Assembly: GCF_900095695.1 (NCBI RefSeq) | Contig: NZ_FMIQ01000030.1 | Coordinates: 1 to 39,663 of the forward strand | Length of the DNA stretch: 39,663 bases | Source: Hafnia alvei | Lineage (GTDB): Bacteria; Pseudomonadota; Gammaproteobacteria; Enterobacterales; Enterobacteriaceae | Direction: 5' to 3' | Shown: positions 8,346 to 19,214 of the stretch, in pieces | Layout: every line of letters starts with the position of its first letter | Position numbering within the stretch: position 1 is the first letter of the stretch | Notes under the pieces: model-generated | Databases searched by the model: none | The model's input: the letters and a program-made list of their open reading frames with translations, nothing else | Told to the model about the DNA's origin: nothing | Made by a program: the position numbers and the translations under genes

Positions 8346-10196
8346 ATGCCAAAGTATCGTTCCGCAACAACCACACATGGCCGTAATATGGCGGGCGCTC
8401 GCGCATTATGGCGAGCAACGGGAATGACAGATGCGGATTTCGGTAAGCCGATTATTGCCGTAGTTAACTCGTTTACCCAGTTCGTGCCGGGCCATGTTCA
8501 TCTGCGCGATCTGGGCAAATTGGTTGCAGAGCAGATCGAAGCTTCTGGCGGCGTAGCCAAAGAATTCAATACCATTGCGGTGGATGACGGCATTGCCATG
8601 GGACACGGTGGGATGCTGTATTCCCTGCCTTCGCGTGAGCTCATTGCGGACTCCGTAGAGTATATGGTGAATGCGCACTGTGCTGATGCCATGGTATGCA
8701 TTTCCAACTGCGACAAAATCACCCCAGGGATGCTGATGGCATCTCTGCGTTTGAATATTCCGGTGATCTTTGTTTCCGGCGGCCCGATGGAAGCGGGTAA
8801 AACCAAATTATCTGACCAGATCATTAAACTGGATCTGGTGGATGCCATGATCCAAGGTGCAAACCCGAACGTCTCAGATGCTGACAGCGAGCAAATTGAG
8901 CGCTCTGCGTGCCCGACCTGTGGCTCCTGCTCTGGGATGTTTACCGCTAACTCCATGAACTGTTTAACCGAAGCGCTGGGCTTATCCCAACCGGGCAATG
9001 GTTCTCTGCTGGCGACCCATGCAGACCGTAGAGACCTGTTCCTGAATGCAGGCAAACGCATTGTAGACCTGACTAAGCGCTACTACGAGCAAGATGACGA
9101 CCGCGTGCTGCCGCGCAATATCGCTAACAAAGCGGCGTTTGAGAATGCGATGACGTTAGACATTGCTATGGGTGGTTCTACCAATACCGTTCTGCACCTG
9201 TTGGCTTCTGCTCAGGAAGGTGAAGTTGATTTCACCATGACGGATATTGACCGCCTGTCGCGCAAAGTGCCTCATCTGTGCAAAGTGGCGCCAAGTACGC
9301 AGAAATACCATATGGAAGATGTGCATCGCGCAGGCGGTGTGATTGGTATTTTGGGGGAGCTGGATCGTGCGGGGCTGTTGAATCGCGAGGTGAACAACGT
9401 TCTGGGCATGACGCTACCTGAAACACTGGCTGCTTATGACGTGATGGTCACAGAAGATGAAAGCGTCAAAAAGATGTATACCGCGGGCCCTGCGGGTGTC
9501 CGTACCACCAAAGCCTTCTCGCAAGAATGCCGCTGGGATTCTCTGGATACTGACCGCCAAGAAGGCTGTATTCGAACCCGTGAATTTGCCTATAGCCAAG
9601 ACGGTGGATTAGCCGTGTTGTATGGCAATATCGCGGAAAATGGCTGCATCGTGAAAACCGCCGGTGTGGAAAAAGAGAGCCTGATTTTCCGTGGTCCAGC
9701 GAAAGTATATGAAAGCCAAGACGCGGCGGTAGAGGCTATTTTAGGCGGTAAAGTGGTGGCGGGTGACGTGGTGGTTATCCGTTACGAAGGCCCGAAAGGC
9801 GGCCCTGGGATGCAAGAAATGCTGTATCCAACCACCTATCTAAAATCGATGGGATTAGGTAAAAGCTGTGCCCTGATCACCGATGGCCGCTTCTCTGGAG
9901 GCACATCTGGTTTGTCGATCGGGCACGTTTCGCCGGAGGCGGCGAGCGGCGGCATCATCGCATTGGTGCAAGACGGTGACATGGTTGATATCAATATCCC
10001 ACAGCGCGACATTAAATTAGACGTTGCCGAAAGCGAACTGACGAGTCGTCGTGAGCAAGAGCTGGCGCGTGGCGATGCAGCATGGACACCGAAAGCGCGC
10101 GAGCGTCAGGTATCCTTTGCGCTGCGAGCCTATGCGATGTTGGCGACCAGTGCTGACCGTGGCGCTGTGCGTGATAAATCTAAGTTGGGAGGCTAA
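8346..10196 (+). CDS. ilvD: Dihydroxy-acid dehydratase
   Basis: Iron-sulfur enzyme that dehydrates 2,3-dihydroxy-isovalerate or -methylvalerate to the 2-oxo acids. It has 616 residues, the usual length. Cluster-associated cysteines are in SNCDK (C122) and [10 protein letters not shown] (C195); the C-terminal half carries [10 protein letters not shown] and [12 protein letters not shown], typical of the IlvD/Edd family. A ribosome site TGGAG precedes the ATG. The gap to ilvA is 2 nt. Confidence 0.97.
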   Translation: MPKYRSATTTHGRNMAGARALWRATGMTDADFGKPIIAVVNSFTQFVPGHVHLRDLGKLVAEQIEASGGVAKEFNTIAVDDGIAMGHGGMLYSLPSRELIADSVEYMVNAHCADAMVCISNCDKITPGMLMASLRLNIPVIFVSGGPMEAGKTKLSDQIIKLDLVDAMIQGANPNVSDADSEQIERSACPTCGSCSGMFTANSMNCLTEALGLSQPGNGSLLATHADRRDLFLNAGKRIVDLTKRYYEQDDDRVLPRNIANKAAFENAMTLDIAMGGSTNTVLHLLASAQEGEVDFTMTDIDRLSRKVPHLCKVAPSTQKYHMEDVHRAGGVIGILGELDRAGLLNREVNNVLGMTLPETLAAYDVMVTEDESVKKMYTAGPAGVRTTKAFSQECRWDSLDTDRQEGCIRTREFAYSQDGGLAVLYGNIAENGCIVKTAGVEKESLIFRGPAKVYESQDAAVEAILGGKVVAGDVVVIRYEGPKGGPGMQEMLYPTTYLKSMGLGKSCALITDGRFSGGTSGLSIGHVSPEAASGGIIALVQDGDMVDINIPQRDIKLDVAESELTSRREQELARGDAAWTPKARERQVSFALRAYAMLATSADRGAVRDKSKLGG

Positions 10197-10198
10197 TC

Positions 10199-11758
10199 AT
10201 GACTTCTCCGGCAAATATGCAAAAAGAAGTGCTTCCCAGCCAGCCCTGCGGGGCTGAATACCTACGCGCAGTACTTCGAGCGCCGGTCTACGAGGTCGCG
10301 CAGGTCACTCCGTTGCAGACCATGACGAAACTGTCTGAACGCGTCGGCAATACCATTTTAGTAAAACGCGAAGATCGCCAGCCCGTACATAGTTTCAAAC
10401 TGCGTGGTGCTTACGCGATGATCGCAGGCCTTGATGAAGAGCAGAAATCTCACGGCGTTGTGACGGCATCAGCGGGAAATCATGCACAAGGTGTGGCGCT
10501 TTCTGCTTCACGCTTAGGCATCAAATCTACCATCGTTATGCCGGTTTCAACCGCTGACATTAAAGTGGACGCGGTACGAGGTTTTGGTGGTGAGGCCGTG
10601 CTGTATGGTGCGAACTTTGATGAAGCCAAAGCCTATGCCATTGAGTTAGCCAAAACCAGAAATCTTACTTTTGTTCCTCCTTTTGACCATCCTGCGGTTA
10701 TCGCTGGTCAAGGCACTTTGGCCATGGAGTTATTGCAGCAAGATGCTCATTTAGATCGCGTATTTGTCCCCGTCGGCGGCGGTGGCTTAGCCGCTGGCGT
10801 GGCCGTGCTGATCAAACAGCTGATGCCACAGATCAAAGTGATCGGCGTTGAAGCGGAAGATTCTGCCTGTCTGCGTGCCGCACTGGATGCGGGTCATCCG
10901 GTGGATTTAGCTCGTGTCGGGTTATTTGCTGAAGGCGTGGCGGTTAAGCGCATCGGCGATGAGACTTTCCGCCTGTGCCGTGAATATCTAGATGATGTGA
11001 TCACCGTGGATAGTGATGCGATCTGCGCTGCGGTAAAAGATCTTTTCGAAGATGTGCGTGCGGTGGCTGAGCCGTCTGGCGCCTTGGCGCTGGCCGGGCT
11101 GAAAAAGTATGTTCAACAACACCAGATTCAGGGCGAACGCTTGGCTCATGTGTTGTCTGGGGCGAATCTTAATTTCCACGGCCTACGTTACGTTTCTGAA
11201 CGCTGTGAATTAGGTGAACAGCGGGAAGCGCTGTTGGCCGTTACCATTCCTGAGCAGCAGGGGAGTTTCCTCAAGTTTTGCCAGCTGTTAGGCGGGCGTG
11301 CGGTAACGGAGTTTAACTACCGCTACGCCGATGCGGATAATGCCTGCATTTTTGTTGGCGTACGCTTAACGCGTGGCTTGGTGGAGCGTCAGGAAATTTT
11401 GGCGCTGCTGCAAGAGGGTGGGTATCAGGTTGTAGACCTTTCCGATGATGAAATGGCGAAGCTGCACGTACGCTATATGGTCGGAGGCCGCCCGTCTAAG
11501 CCACTACAAGAGCGTCTTTATAGCTTTGAATTTCCTGAGTCGCCGGGTGCATTGCTGAAGTTTTTGAGCACTTTGGGCACCCATTGGAATATTTCTCTTT
11601 TCCACTATCGTAGTCATGGTACTGATTTTGGGCGCGTTCTTGCCGCGTTTGAACGTGCAGACAGCGATCCGAATTTCGAATCGCGCCTACATGAACTGGG
11701 CTATGAATGCCACGATGAAACCGATAATCCGGCGTTTCGTTTCTTCTTAAAAGGCTAA
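10199..11758 (+). CDS. ilvA: Biosynthetic threonine deaminase
   Basis: PLP enzyme converting threonine to 2-oxobutyrate and ammonia, the committed step to isoleucine. It has 519 residues (E. coli 514). The catalytic domain has K67 (HSFKLRGAY), the SAGNHAQGVA loop and the PVGGGGLAAG phosphate loop. The C-terminal third has two ACT-like regulatory repeats (about 335-420 and 430-519), including EFPESPGALLKFL, that bind isoleucine and valine. The ribosome site GGGAGG is 7 nt before the ATG. It is the last gene of the operon and converges on ilvY. Confidence 0.97.
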   Translation: MTSPANMQKEVLPSQPCGAEYLRAVLRAPVYEVAQVTPLQTMTKLSERVGNTILVKREDRQPVHSFKLRGAYAMIAGLDEEQKSHGVVTASAGNHAQGVALSASRLGIKSTIVMPVSTADIKVDAVRGFGGEAVLYGANFDEAKAYAIELAKTRNLTFVPPFDHPAVIAGQGTLAMELLQQDAHLDRVFVPVGGGGLAAGVAVLIKQLMPQIKVIGVEAEDSACLRAALDAGHPVDLARVGLFAEGVAVKRIGDETFRLCREYLDDVITVDSDAICAAVKDLFEDVRAVAEPSGALALAGLKKYVQQHQIQGERLAHVLSGANLNFHGLRYVSERCELGEQREALLAVTIPEQQGSFLKFCQLLGGRAVTEFNYRYADADNACIFVGVRLTRGLVERQEILALLQEGGYQVVDLSDDEMAKLHVRYMVGGRPSKPLQERLYSFEFPESPGALLKFLSTLGTHWNISLFHYRSHGTDFGRVLAAFERADSDPNFESRLHELGYECHDETDNPAFRFFLKG

Positions 11759-11767
11759 TTGGCGATT

Positions 11768-11800
11768 GCATTCTGGTGGCTATAACAGCTGCCAGAATGC
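11768..11800. other. Hairpin between convergent ilvA and ilvY
   Basis: Nine-bp perfect arms GCATTCTGG / CCAGAATGC, extendable to 14 bp with two G-U pairs and a 5-nt loop. It starts 10 nt after the ilvA stop and runs into the 3' end of ilvY. No T run follows on either strand, so it is not a canonical terminator; it may protect mRNA 3' ends. Confidence 0.5.
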
Positions 11801-12661
11801 ATGAATGAGCGGTTCTTCTAGGCGTTTTTTCTGTACACAAACGCCGAGTTCAAAAGGTGCCACCATCGCAACGTGGTCGAGTTCGGTAATACGTGCGCGA
11901 ATAGATTCTGGGCTGTTATCTAAAACCACATCGGGTAACAGTGCGATGCCACAGCCAAGAGCGACCATCGACACAATCGCTTCGTGGCCAGAGACGGTGG
12001 CATAGATCTGCGGATTGCTGATTTTCTGTCTGCGAAACCAGAGGTCTATTCGCTGACGCGACGGACCATGTTCCGGCAGGATAAACGGAATTTGCGACCA
12101 GTCCGGCTGCTCGACGAGCGCTAGCGTTCGGACATGACACGGAAGCGCTGGTGCAATCAAGCGCAGCGGTATCTCACCAATTTTGGTGAACTCAATGCTG
12201 GTGGGCAGCGTTTCTGGTCGGCCAGCGATGCCGAGATCGGCTTCGTCTGACTGTATCTTACTGACGGCATCGGCGGCGTCACCGGTCGTGAGCTTGATTT
12301 CAACCAGCGGATGTAACGCTCGGAAGCGATCGAGGACAGAAGGTAAATGGCTATAGGCTGCGGTCACCGAGCAGAACAGACGCAGTTCGCCAGTTAATGC
12401 AGGGCCTGTTTGACCGAGAGCGTTACGCAACTGCTGATATTGCAACAGCGTTTGCTGAGCAAACGTTTTGAGCTGCTCGCCTGCGCTGGTAAGGCGTACA
12501 TCGCGGTTATCGCGCAGAAAGAGCGGTTGCCCGAGTTCATCTTCCAGTCGTTGTATTTGGCGAGAAAGCGTGGAAGGACTCACATGTACCGCCTGTGCGG
12601 TGCGGCCAAAATGGCGCGAGTCAGCCAGATGAAGAAATAATTTTAAGTCTCGAAGATCCAT
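11780..12661 (-). CDS. ilvY: LysR-type activator of ilvC
   Basis: A LysR-family regulator of 293 residues (E. coli 297). The winged helix is DLKLFLHLADSRHFGRTAQAVHVSP, and the ligand domain contains SVTAAYSHLP, KLTTGDAADA and ALGCGIALLPDVVL, closely matching IlvY. With acetolactate or acetohydroxybutyrate as inducer, IlvY activates the divergent ilvC gene and represses itself. The ATG at 12661 was chosen from alignment with E. coli (MDLRDLK); an in-frame ATG at 12703 would add 14 residues with no better ribosome site. Confidence 0.95.
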   Translation of the reverse strand: MDLRDLKLFLHLADSRHFGRTAQAVHVSPSTLSRQIQRLEDELGQPLFLRDNRDVRLTSAGEQLKTFAQQTLLQYQQLRNALGQTGPALTGELRLFCSVTAAYSHLPSVLDRFRALHPLVEIKLTTGDAADAVSKIQSDEADLGIAGRPETLPTSIEFTKIGEIPLRLIAPALPCHVRTLALVEQPDWSQIPFILPEHGPSRQRIDLWFRRQKISNPQIYATVSGHEAIVSMVALGCGIALLPDVVLDNSPESIRARITELDHVAMVAPFELGVCVQKKRLEEPLIHAFWQLL

Positions 12662-12682
12662 GGGTGATTTCCGCTCATTACG

Positions 12683-12697
12683 TTGCAAGAAATGCAA
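12683..12697. promoter_or_regulatory. Candidate IlvY operator
   Basis: Interrupted palindrome TTGCA-AGAAA-TGCAA, 22 nt upstream of ilvY in the divergent ilvY-ilvC region. It fits the T-N11-A LysR-type site. A looser related motif (ATTTAAGCAAT) about 30 nt toward ilvC could be the second operator of a tandem pair, as described for E. coli ilvYC. Confidence 0.55.
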
Positions 12698-12871
12698 TGA
12701 CATCTTCGTAATATATCAATTTAAGCAATACAAATCCTATCATATGATGGATTCATTCTCCTCGATGAGAACCTCCCCAATAGACAGGTGGGGAAGTAAA
12801 AAATAATGAACTTGCAGACGTCGCCTTTGAGCGAAAACATAACGTCACACAACCAAACAATGGAGCAAACC

Positions 12872-14353
12872 ATGGCTAATTATTTCAACACATTGAACCT
12901 GCGTCAGCAGTTGGCGCAACTGGGTAAGTGTCGCTTTATGGGACGCGAAGAATTTGCCGATGAAGCGGGATACCTGAAAGGTAAAAAAGTGGTGATCGTT
13001 GGCTGTGGTGCGCAGGGTTTAAACCAAGGTTTGAACATGCGTGACTCTGGTCTGGATGTGGCCTACGCATTGCGTGCTGAGGCGATTGCAGAGAAGCGCG
13101 CATCATGGCGCAAGGCGACTGAAAATGGCTTCAAAGTGGGTACCTACGAAGAGTTGATCCCACAGGCCGATCTGGTGGTTAACCTGACGCCAGACAAACA
13201 GCATTCTGCGGTAGTGAAAGCGGTTCAGCCTTTGATGAAAGACGGAGCGGCGTTGGGCTATTCGCATGGTTTTAACATTGTCGAAGTTGGCGAGCAAATT
13301 CGTAAGGACATCACCGTTGTGATGGTGGCACCGAAGTGTCCGGGAACAGAAGTACGTGAAGAATACAAGCGCGGCTTTGGTGTACCGACTCTGATTGCTG
13401 TTCACCCAGAGAACGACCCTAAAGGCGAAGGTATGGCGATTGCCAAAGCGTGGGCTGCGGCAACCGGTGGTCATCGTGCTGGTGTTCTGGAGTCTTCTTT
13501 CGTTGCAGAAGTAAAATCCGACCTGATGGGCGAACAAACCATTCTGTGTGGCATGTTACAAGCGGGTTCACTGTTGTGCTTCGATAAGCTGGTGTCTGAA
13601 GGGACCGAACCTGCTTATGCTGAGAAACTGGTTCAGTTCGGTTGGGAAACCATTACTGAAGCGCTGAAACAGGGCGGCATCACGCTGATGATGGATCGTT
13701 TATCCAACCCTGCGAAGCTGCGCGCATACGCGCTGTCAGAACAACTGAAAGAAATTATGGCTCCGCTGTTCCAAAAACATATGGATGACATCATTTCCGG
13801 CGCGTTCTCGGGTGGCATGATGGCTGACTGGGCTGAAGACGATATCAAACTGCTGACCTGGCGCGAAGAAACGGGTAAAACCGCGTTTGAAACAGCACCG
13901 CAGTTTGAAGGCAAAATTGCCGAGCAGGACTACTTCGACCAAGGCGTTCTGATGATTGCGATGGTAAAAGCAGGCGTTGAGCTGGCGTTTGAAACCATGG
14001 TGGCTTCAGGCATCATTGAAGAGTCAGCTTATTACGAATCGCTGCACGAGCTGCCGCTGATCGCGAATACCATCGCGCGTAAACGTCTGTATGAAATGAA
14101 CGTGGTTATCTCTGATACTGCGGAATACGGTAACTATCTGTTTGCTAATGCGGCAGTGCCTTTGCTGAAAGAGAAATTCATGGCGTCTTTGCAAACTGGC
14201 GACTTAGGCAAAGCAGCAGGTACCACAACGGCGGTGGATAATGCCCAACTGCGTGATGTGAACGAAGCGATTCGCAATCATCCAATTGAAGCCGTCGGCC
14301 ATAAACTGCGTGGCTACATGAAAGATATGAAGCGCATTGCCGTTGCAGGTTAA
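12872..14353 (+). CDS. ilvC: Ketol-acid reductoisomerase (NADP+), class II
   Basis: Catalyses the Mg-dependent alkyl migration and NADPH reduction of acetolactate/acetohydroxybutyrate in valine/isoleucine synthesis. It has 493 residues, the long class II form (E. coli 491) with a duplicated C-terminal knotted domain. The Rossmann motif is [14 protein letters not shown]; metal-site acidic residues occur in [16 protein letters not shown] 12872 follows TGGAG and matches the E. coli start MANYFNTLN. The frame is open 22 codons further upstream, but that is leader sequence. It stands alone, divergent from its activator ilvY. Confidence 0.96.
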   Translation: MANYFNTLNLRQQLAQLGKCRFMGREEFADEAGYLKGKKVVIVGCGAQGLNQGLNMRDSGLDVAYALRAEAIAEKRASWRKATENGFKVGTYEELIPQADLVVNLTPDKQHSAVVKAVQPLMKDGAALGYSHGFNIVEVGEQIRKDITVVMVAPKCPGTEVREEYKRGFGVPTLIAVHPENDPKGEGMAIAKAWAAATGGHRAGVLESSFVAEVKSDLMGEQTILCGMLQAGSLLCFDKLVSEGTEPAYAEKLVQFGWETITEALKQGGITLMMDRLSNPAKLRAYALSEQLKEIMAPLFQKHMDDIISGAFSGGMMADWAEDDIKLLTWREETGKTAFETAPQFEGKIAEQDYFDQGVLMIAMVKAGVELAFETMVASGIIEESAYYESLHELPLIANTIARKRLYEMNVVISDTAEYGNYLFANAAVPLLKEKFMASLQTGDLGKAAGTTTAVDNAQLRDVNEAIRNHPIEAVGHKLRGYMKDMKRIAVAG

Positions 14354-14380
14354 TTTCGCTATATAGCAAAAAAATAGCAA

Positions 14381-14404
14381 AAAAGGCGCCTAGGCGCCTT
14401 TTTT
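14381..14404. terminator. Bidirectional terminator between ilvC and ppiC
   Basis: Perfect palindromic stem AAAAGGCGCC / GGCGCCTTTT with 2-nt loop, flanked by A and T runs, so it can terminate both convergent transcripts. Confidence 0.93.
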
Positions 14405-14420
14405 ATTGCTTACATTCGTA

Positions 14421-15126
<706 letters not shown>

Positions 15127-15130
<4 letters not shown>

Positions 15131-16113
15131 AGTATGTCGTTCCCGCGCTTGAGGAAATCAGCATAGGATCCAGCATCCACGTTGCCTCCGCTGACGATAA
15201 TCCCCACGCGTGCTCCGCGAATATCGATGGCACCGTTCATTGCAGCGGCAGCGGCTAAACACCCCGTCGGTTCAACGACGATTTTCATTCTTTCCATGAA
15301 GAAACGCATTTGATCGCAGAGCTGCTGATCGCTAACGGTAAGAATATCTTCCACAAAATTACGAATGATCGGAAAGGTGAGCTCGCCGACACATTGGGTT
15401 TGTGCGCCATCGGCGATGGTATTGGGAACTGCAATACTCACGCGTTCCCCCGTACGCAGTGATTGCTGTACGTCATTGCCGGCTTCGGGCTCAACGCCAA
15501 AGATACGGCAGTTTGGCGCCATGTGATTTGCCGCGATGGCACATCCAGAAAGCAGCCCACCACCGCCGGTACAGACAAATAAGAAATCGAGATCGCCAAC
15601 CTCTTCGAATAATTCCAGCGCAGAGGTACCTTGGCCAGCAATAACATGAGGATGGTTGTAGGGCGGAATAATACTTAAACCACGTTTTGCTGCCAGATCG
15701 GCGGCGATCGCTTCACGATCTTCAGTTTGGCGATTGTAAATAATGACTTCGGCGCCGTACCCGCGTGTGGCGGCGAGTTTAGCCGCAGGCGCATCGTGTG
15801 GCATCACAATAGTGACGGGAACGTTGAGCTCGCGAGCCGCTAACGCCATCGCCTGAGCATGGTTGCCTGAGGAGAATGCGACAACGCCGTTTTTCTTCTG
15901 CTCCGGCGTCAAATGACTTATCGCGTTATAAGCACCGCGAAATTTAAATGCGCCAATACGCTGGTAGTTTTCACACTTGAAAAACAGGTTTGCGCCGGTT
16001 AAAGCGTTGGCTTGAGTAGAGGTCAGAACCGGCGTGCGGTGCGCTGCTGCTTTAATGATATTTGCAGCTTCACGCACATCATCTGCGCTAACTGCCATGG
16101 GTAACAGGGGCAT
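15127..16113 (-). CDS. Threonine/serine or hydroxyaspartate ammonia-lyase (PLP fold II)
   Basis: A 328-residue single-domain fold-type II PLP enzyme without ACT domains, so not a feedback-inhibited biosynthetic IlvA. It has K57 (GAFKFRGAYN), SSGNHAQAMALAAR, the CTGGGGLLSG phosphate loop and a C-terminal VSGGNVD. This layout fits catabolic threonine/serine dehydratases, L-threo-3-hydroxyaspartate ammonia-lyase and serine racemase, which cannot be told apart here. GAGGAG before ATG 16113 fixes the start; a further ATG at 16134 is less likely. It is coupled to a RidA protein that would detoxify its enamine product and is divergent from a YheO-type regulator that probably controls it. Confidence 0.8.
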
Positions 16114-16150
16114 GATTTTCTCCTCGGGGTGCAATTTGCCTTGTCATTTT

Positions 16151-16164
16151 GTATAATTTTATAC
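16151..16164. promoter_or_regulatory. Palindrome in divergent promoter region
   Basis: GTATAA-TT-TTATAC, perfect 6-bp arms, midway between the deaminase gene and the divergent regulator. It contains TATAAT, a consensus -10 hexamer on the plus strand, so a repressor bound here would block transcription. Candidate operator for the adjacent YheO-type regulator. Confidence 0.45.
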
Positions 16165-16193
16165 GATCAGTAAAATAAAAAGGAAAGCGCTAT

Positions 16194-16871
16194 ATGAAAA
16201 ATAATGAAGAGATCCCGATAGAAACCTTAAGCGAAAACCAGCTATTGCTGCGTGAAGGGGCCAAAATCGCTAAGGCATTAGGTGAAATGTTTGCCCCAAC
16301 CTGCGAAGTCGTTCTGCACGATCTCTGTAACCCCCTGCATTCCATCGTGGCGATAGAACAGCCTCTTTCAGGGCGTAAAATCGGCGACCCATCAACGGAA
16401 ATGGGGCTGGCACGTATACGTGATCCTCAGTATCCAGACGTGGTGCAAAACTACGGTAACCGATTTCCCGATGGGCGGCCGGCAAAAAGTACGTCGATTG
16501 GTTTGCGTAACAGCCAAGGCGAATACGTGGCGGCGTTATGCCTGAATATGGATGTTTCGCTGCTTGATTCCGTTCAGCGAGTGCTGTCGCAGCTGACGTC
16601 GGTGGACAGCGAACAGGCGCCGACGCAGGAAAGTTTACGCAGTAGTTTTGGTTCAAAAGATGTGAAGCGTGCCATTGAAGATTATGCGGCGGCGATGTCG
16701 AGCCAACCGCGGGCGCTTTCAGCTTCCCAGCGTAAGGTCTTGATTCGTCACTTAGCGACATCTGGTCTTTTACAACTGCGAGGAGCCGCGAAAATCGTGG
16801 CTGATGAGCTGGGGATTTCTCGTGCTTCGGTGTATAACGCATTGAAGGTGGAACCAACGCGCGGAGTGTAA
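16194..16871 (+). CDS. YheO/DauR-like PAS-HTH transcriptional regulator
   Basis: A 225-residue protein with an N-terminal YheO-like PAS domain (about 25-135, including FAPTCEVVLHDL, KSTSIGLRNSQGEYVAALCLNMDVS) and a C-terminal helix-turn-helix (about 190-218, RGAAKIVADELGISRASVYNAL). The family includes YheO and the D-arginine utilisation repressor DauR, which sense small metabolites and act on neighbouring catabolic genes. The ribosome site AGGAAAG precedes ATG 16194. Divergence from the deaminase-RidA pair suggests local control; ligand unknown. Confidence 0.82.
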   Translation: MKNNEEIPIETLSENQLLLREGAKIAKALGEMFAPTCEVVLHDLCNPLHSIVAIEQPLSGRKIGDPSTEMGLARIRDPQYPDVVQNYGNRFPDGRPAKSTSIGLRNSQGEYVAALCLNMDVSLLDSVQRVLSQLTSVDSEQAPTQESLRSSFGSKDVKRAIEDYAAAMSSQPRALSASQRKVLIRHLATSGLLQLRGAAKIVADELGISRASVYNALKVEPTRGV

Positions 16872-16949
16872 TTTCGCCGCTGGGTTTCTGCTACAATTCG
16901 CCCGTACTCGTTGTTATTTTGTCGCCATCATATTCAGGTTAATCCATCC

Positions 16950-18974
16950 ATGCGTTTAAATCCCGGTCAGCAGCAGGCTGTCGAATTTGTTACAGGTCCT
17001 TGTTTAGTTCTGGCTGGTGCCGGTTCGGGTAAGACCCGTGTTATTACCAACAAAATTGCGCATCTGATCCGAGAATGTGGTTATCAAGCACGCCACATCG
17101 CCGCCGTGACGTTTACCAATAAAGCCGCTCGCGAGATGAAAGAGCGCGTGGCGCAAACGCTCGGGCGTAAAGAAGCGCGTGGTCTGATGATTTCGACTTT
17201 CCATACGTTGGGATTGGAGATTATCAAACGTGAATACAAAGCATTGGGAATGAAAGCCAATTTCTCATTGTTCGACGATCAGGATCAGCTGGCTTTGCTG
17301 ACGGATTTGACTGAGCAATGGATTGAGAAAGACAAAGATCTTCTCAAGCAGCTGATTTCGACGATCTCAAATTGGAAAAACGATCTGATCGATCCCAAAC
17401 AGGCTGCGGCTCATGCATTTTCTGAGCGCGATAAGCTGTTTGTGCACTGTTATCAGCTATATGACGCGCAGCTAAAAGCCTGCAACGTGCTGGATTTTGA
17501 TGACCTAATCCTATTGCCAACGCTGTTGCTGCGCAGCAACGAAGAGGTACGCGAACGTTGGCAGCAACGTATTCGTTATCTGCTGGTGGATGAGTATCAA
17601 GATACCAACACCAGCCAGTATGAGCTGGTCAAACTGCTGGTGGGAAATCGTGCGCGCTTTACGGTGGTTGGTGATGACGATCAGTCGATTTACTCGTGGC
17701 GCGGCGCTCGACCGCAAAACTTGGTGCTGCTTAAAGAAGATTTTCCAGCTTTGCAGGTGATAAAGCTGGAGCAGAACTATCGTTCATCTCAGCGTATCTT
17801 GAAATCTGCCAACATTTTGATCGCCAATAATCCGCATGTTTTTGAAAAGCGGCTTTTTTCTGAGCTCGGCTACGGCGAAGAGCTGAAAATTATTACGGCA
17901 AATAATGAAGATCACGAGGCTGAACGCGTGGTGGGTGAGCTAATCGCTCATCACTTTATTAATAAAACCTCCTACAGCGACTATGCGATTTTGTATCGTG
18001 GTAACCATCAGTCACGCGTGTTTGAAAAGATGCTGATGCAAAACCGTATTCCATATCGTATCTCTGGCGGAACGTCGTTCTTCTCGCGTCCAGAAATTAA
18101 AGATCTGCTGGCTTATCTTCGCGTGCTGACGAATCCAGACGATGACAGCGCATTCTTACGCATCGTGAATACCCCACGGCGTGAGATTGGTCCTGCGACG
18201 CTGCAAAAGCTCGGTGAATGGGCTAACCATCGTGGCATCAGTTTGTTCCGCGCCAGCTTTGATTTTGGGCTGAGCCAAACGCTGACTGGGCGCGGCTTAG
18301 AATCGCTACAGCGTTTTACCCACTGGATGCAGGAAATCTCCACGCTATCCGAGCGTGAGCCTATCGCCGCGGTGCGCGATCTTATTCACGGCGTTGACTA
18401 TGAAAGCTGGCTGTTTGAGACATCACCCAGCCCGAAAGCCGCTGAAATGCGGATGAAAAACGTTAACCAGCTATTTAGCTGGATGACGGAAATGCTGGAT
18501 GGCAGCGATATTGATGAGCCCATGACGCTGACCCAGGTCGTCACTCGTTTTACCCTGCGCGATATGATGGAGCGTGGCGAAAGCGAAGATGACGCAGATC
18601 AGGTGCAGCTTATGACGCTACATGCCTCTAAAGGGCTTGAGTTTCCATACGTTTATTTGGTGGGGATGGAAGAAGGATTATTGCCACACCAGAGCAGCAT
18701 CGATGAAGACAATGTCGATGAAGAACGCCGCTTAGCCTACGTAGGCATTACTCGTGCGCAAAAAGAACTGGTGTTCACGCTGTGCCGCGAACGTCGCCAA
18801 TACGGCGAATTAGTGCGTCCAGAGCCGAGCCGTTTCTTGCTCGAGCTACCGCAAGACGATCTGAATTGGGAAACTGAGCGCAAAGTGGTTAGCCCACAGG
18901 AAAGAATGCAAAAAGGGCAGGCCAGCATAGCGAATATTCGTGCGATGATGGAGAAGGCTAAAAACGGCGGCTGA
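16950..18974 (+). CDS. rep: ATP-dependent DNA helicase Rep
   Basis: UvrD/Rep superfamily 1 3'-5' DNA helicase that removes proteins ahead of the replication fork and aids restart. It has 674 residues (E. coli 673). Walker A AGAGSGKT is at 22-29, motif Ia [13 protein letters not shown], motif [12 protein letters not shown], motif [18 protein letters not shown], motif [13 protein letters not shown] and motif [15 protein letters not shown]. Start 16950 matches the E. coli N-terminus [14 protein letters not shown]; the ribosome site is weak. In E. coli rep is next to gppA; here a three-gene cluster separates them. Confidence 0.97.
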   Translation: MRLNPGQQQAVEFVTGPCLVLAGAGSGKTRVITNKIAHLIRECGYQARHIAAVTFTNKAAREMKERVAQTLGRKEARGLMISTFHTLGLEIIKREYKALGMKANFSLFDDQDQLALLTDLTEQWIEKDKDLLKQLISTISNWKNDLIDPKQAAAHAFSERDKLFVHCYQLYDAQLKACNVLDFDDLILLPTLLLRSNEEVRERWQQRIRYLLVDEYQDTNTSQYELVKLLVGNRARFTVVGDDDQSIYSWRGARPQNLVLLKEDFPALQVIKLEQNYRSSQRILKSANILIANNPHVFEKRLFSELGYGEELKIITANNEDHEAERVVGELIAHHFINKTSYSDYAILYRGNHQSRVFEKMLMQNRIPYRISGGTSFFSRPEIKDLLAYLRVLTNPDDDSAFLRIVNTPRREIGPATLQKLGEWANHRGISLFRASFDFGLSQTLTGRGLESLQRFTHWMQEISTLSEREPIAAVRDLIHGVDYESWLFETSPSPKAAEMRMKNVNQLFSWMTEMLDGSDIDEPMTLTQVVTRFTLRDMMERGESEDDADQVQLMTLHASKGLEFPYVYLVGMEEGLLPHQSSIDEDNVDEERRLAYVGITRAQKELVFTLCRERRQYGELVRPEPSRFLLELPQDDLNWETERKVVSPQERMQKGQASIANIRAMMEKAKNGG

Positions 18975-19214
18975 GCTTCCCTTTGAATCATTAGTGGACC
19001 GCGCGAGCTACCGTGCGGTCTATCATCTTCATGCATAAAGCCTTCTGCGTATCACCTCTCTCCTCTTAATGAGGAGGTGTGGTTTGCAATCAAAAATCAA
19101 AAAATAAAATACAAAGCATTGCTTTCTATTTGTGGCGGGAGTAGGATTTTTTACGTGGTAAGAAACACAAACGTGAACTTAATCATATTATGAATAAAAT
19201 CCTACGAGATAAAT

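Noticed and set aside
12806-12871. N-terminal extension of IlvC (22 codons)
   Set aside because: The frame is open, but homologues start at MANYFN, which has its own TGGAG ribosome site; the upstream stretch is leader/promoter DNA.
16270-16857. 195-codon minus-strand ORF opposite the YheO-like regulator
   Set aside because: It is the antisense shadow of a clearly conserved regulator and has no recognisable domain.
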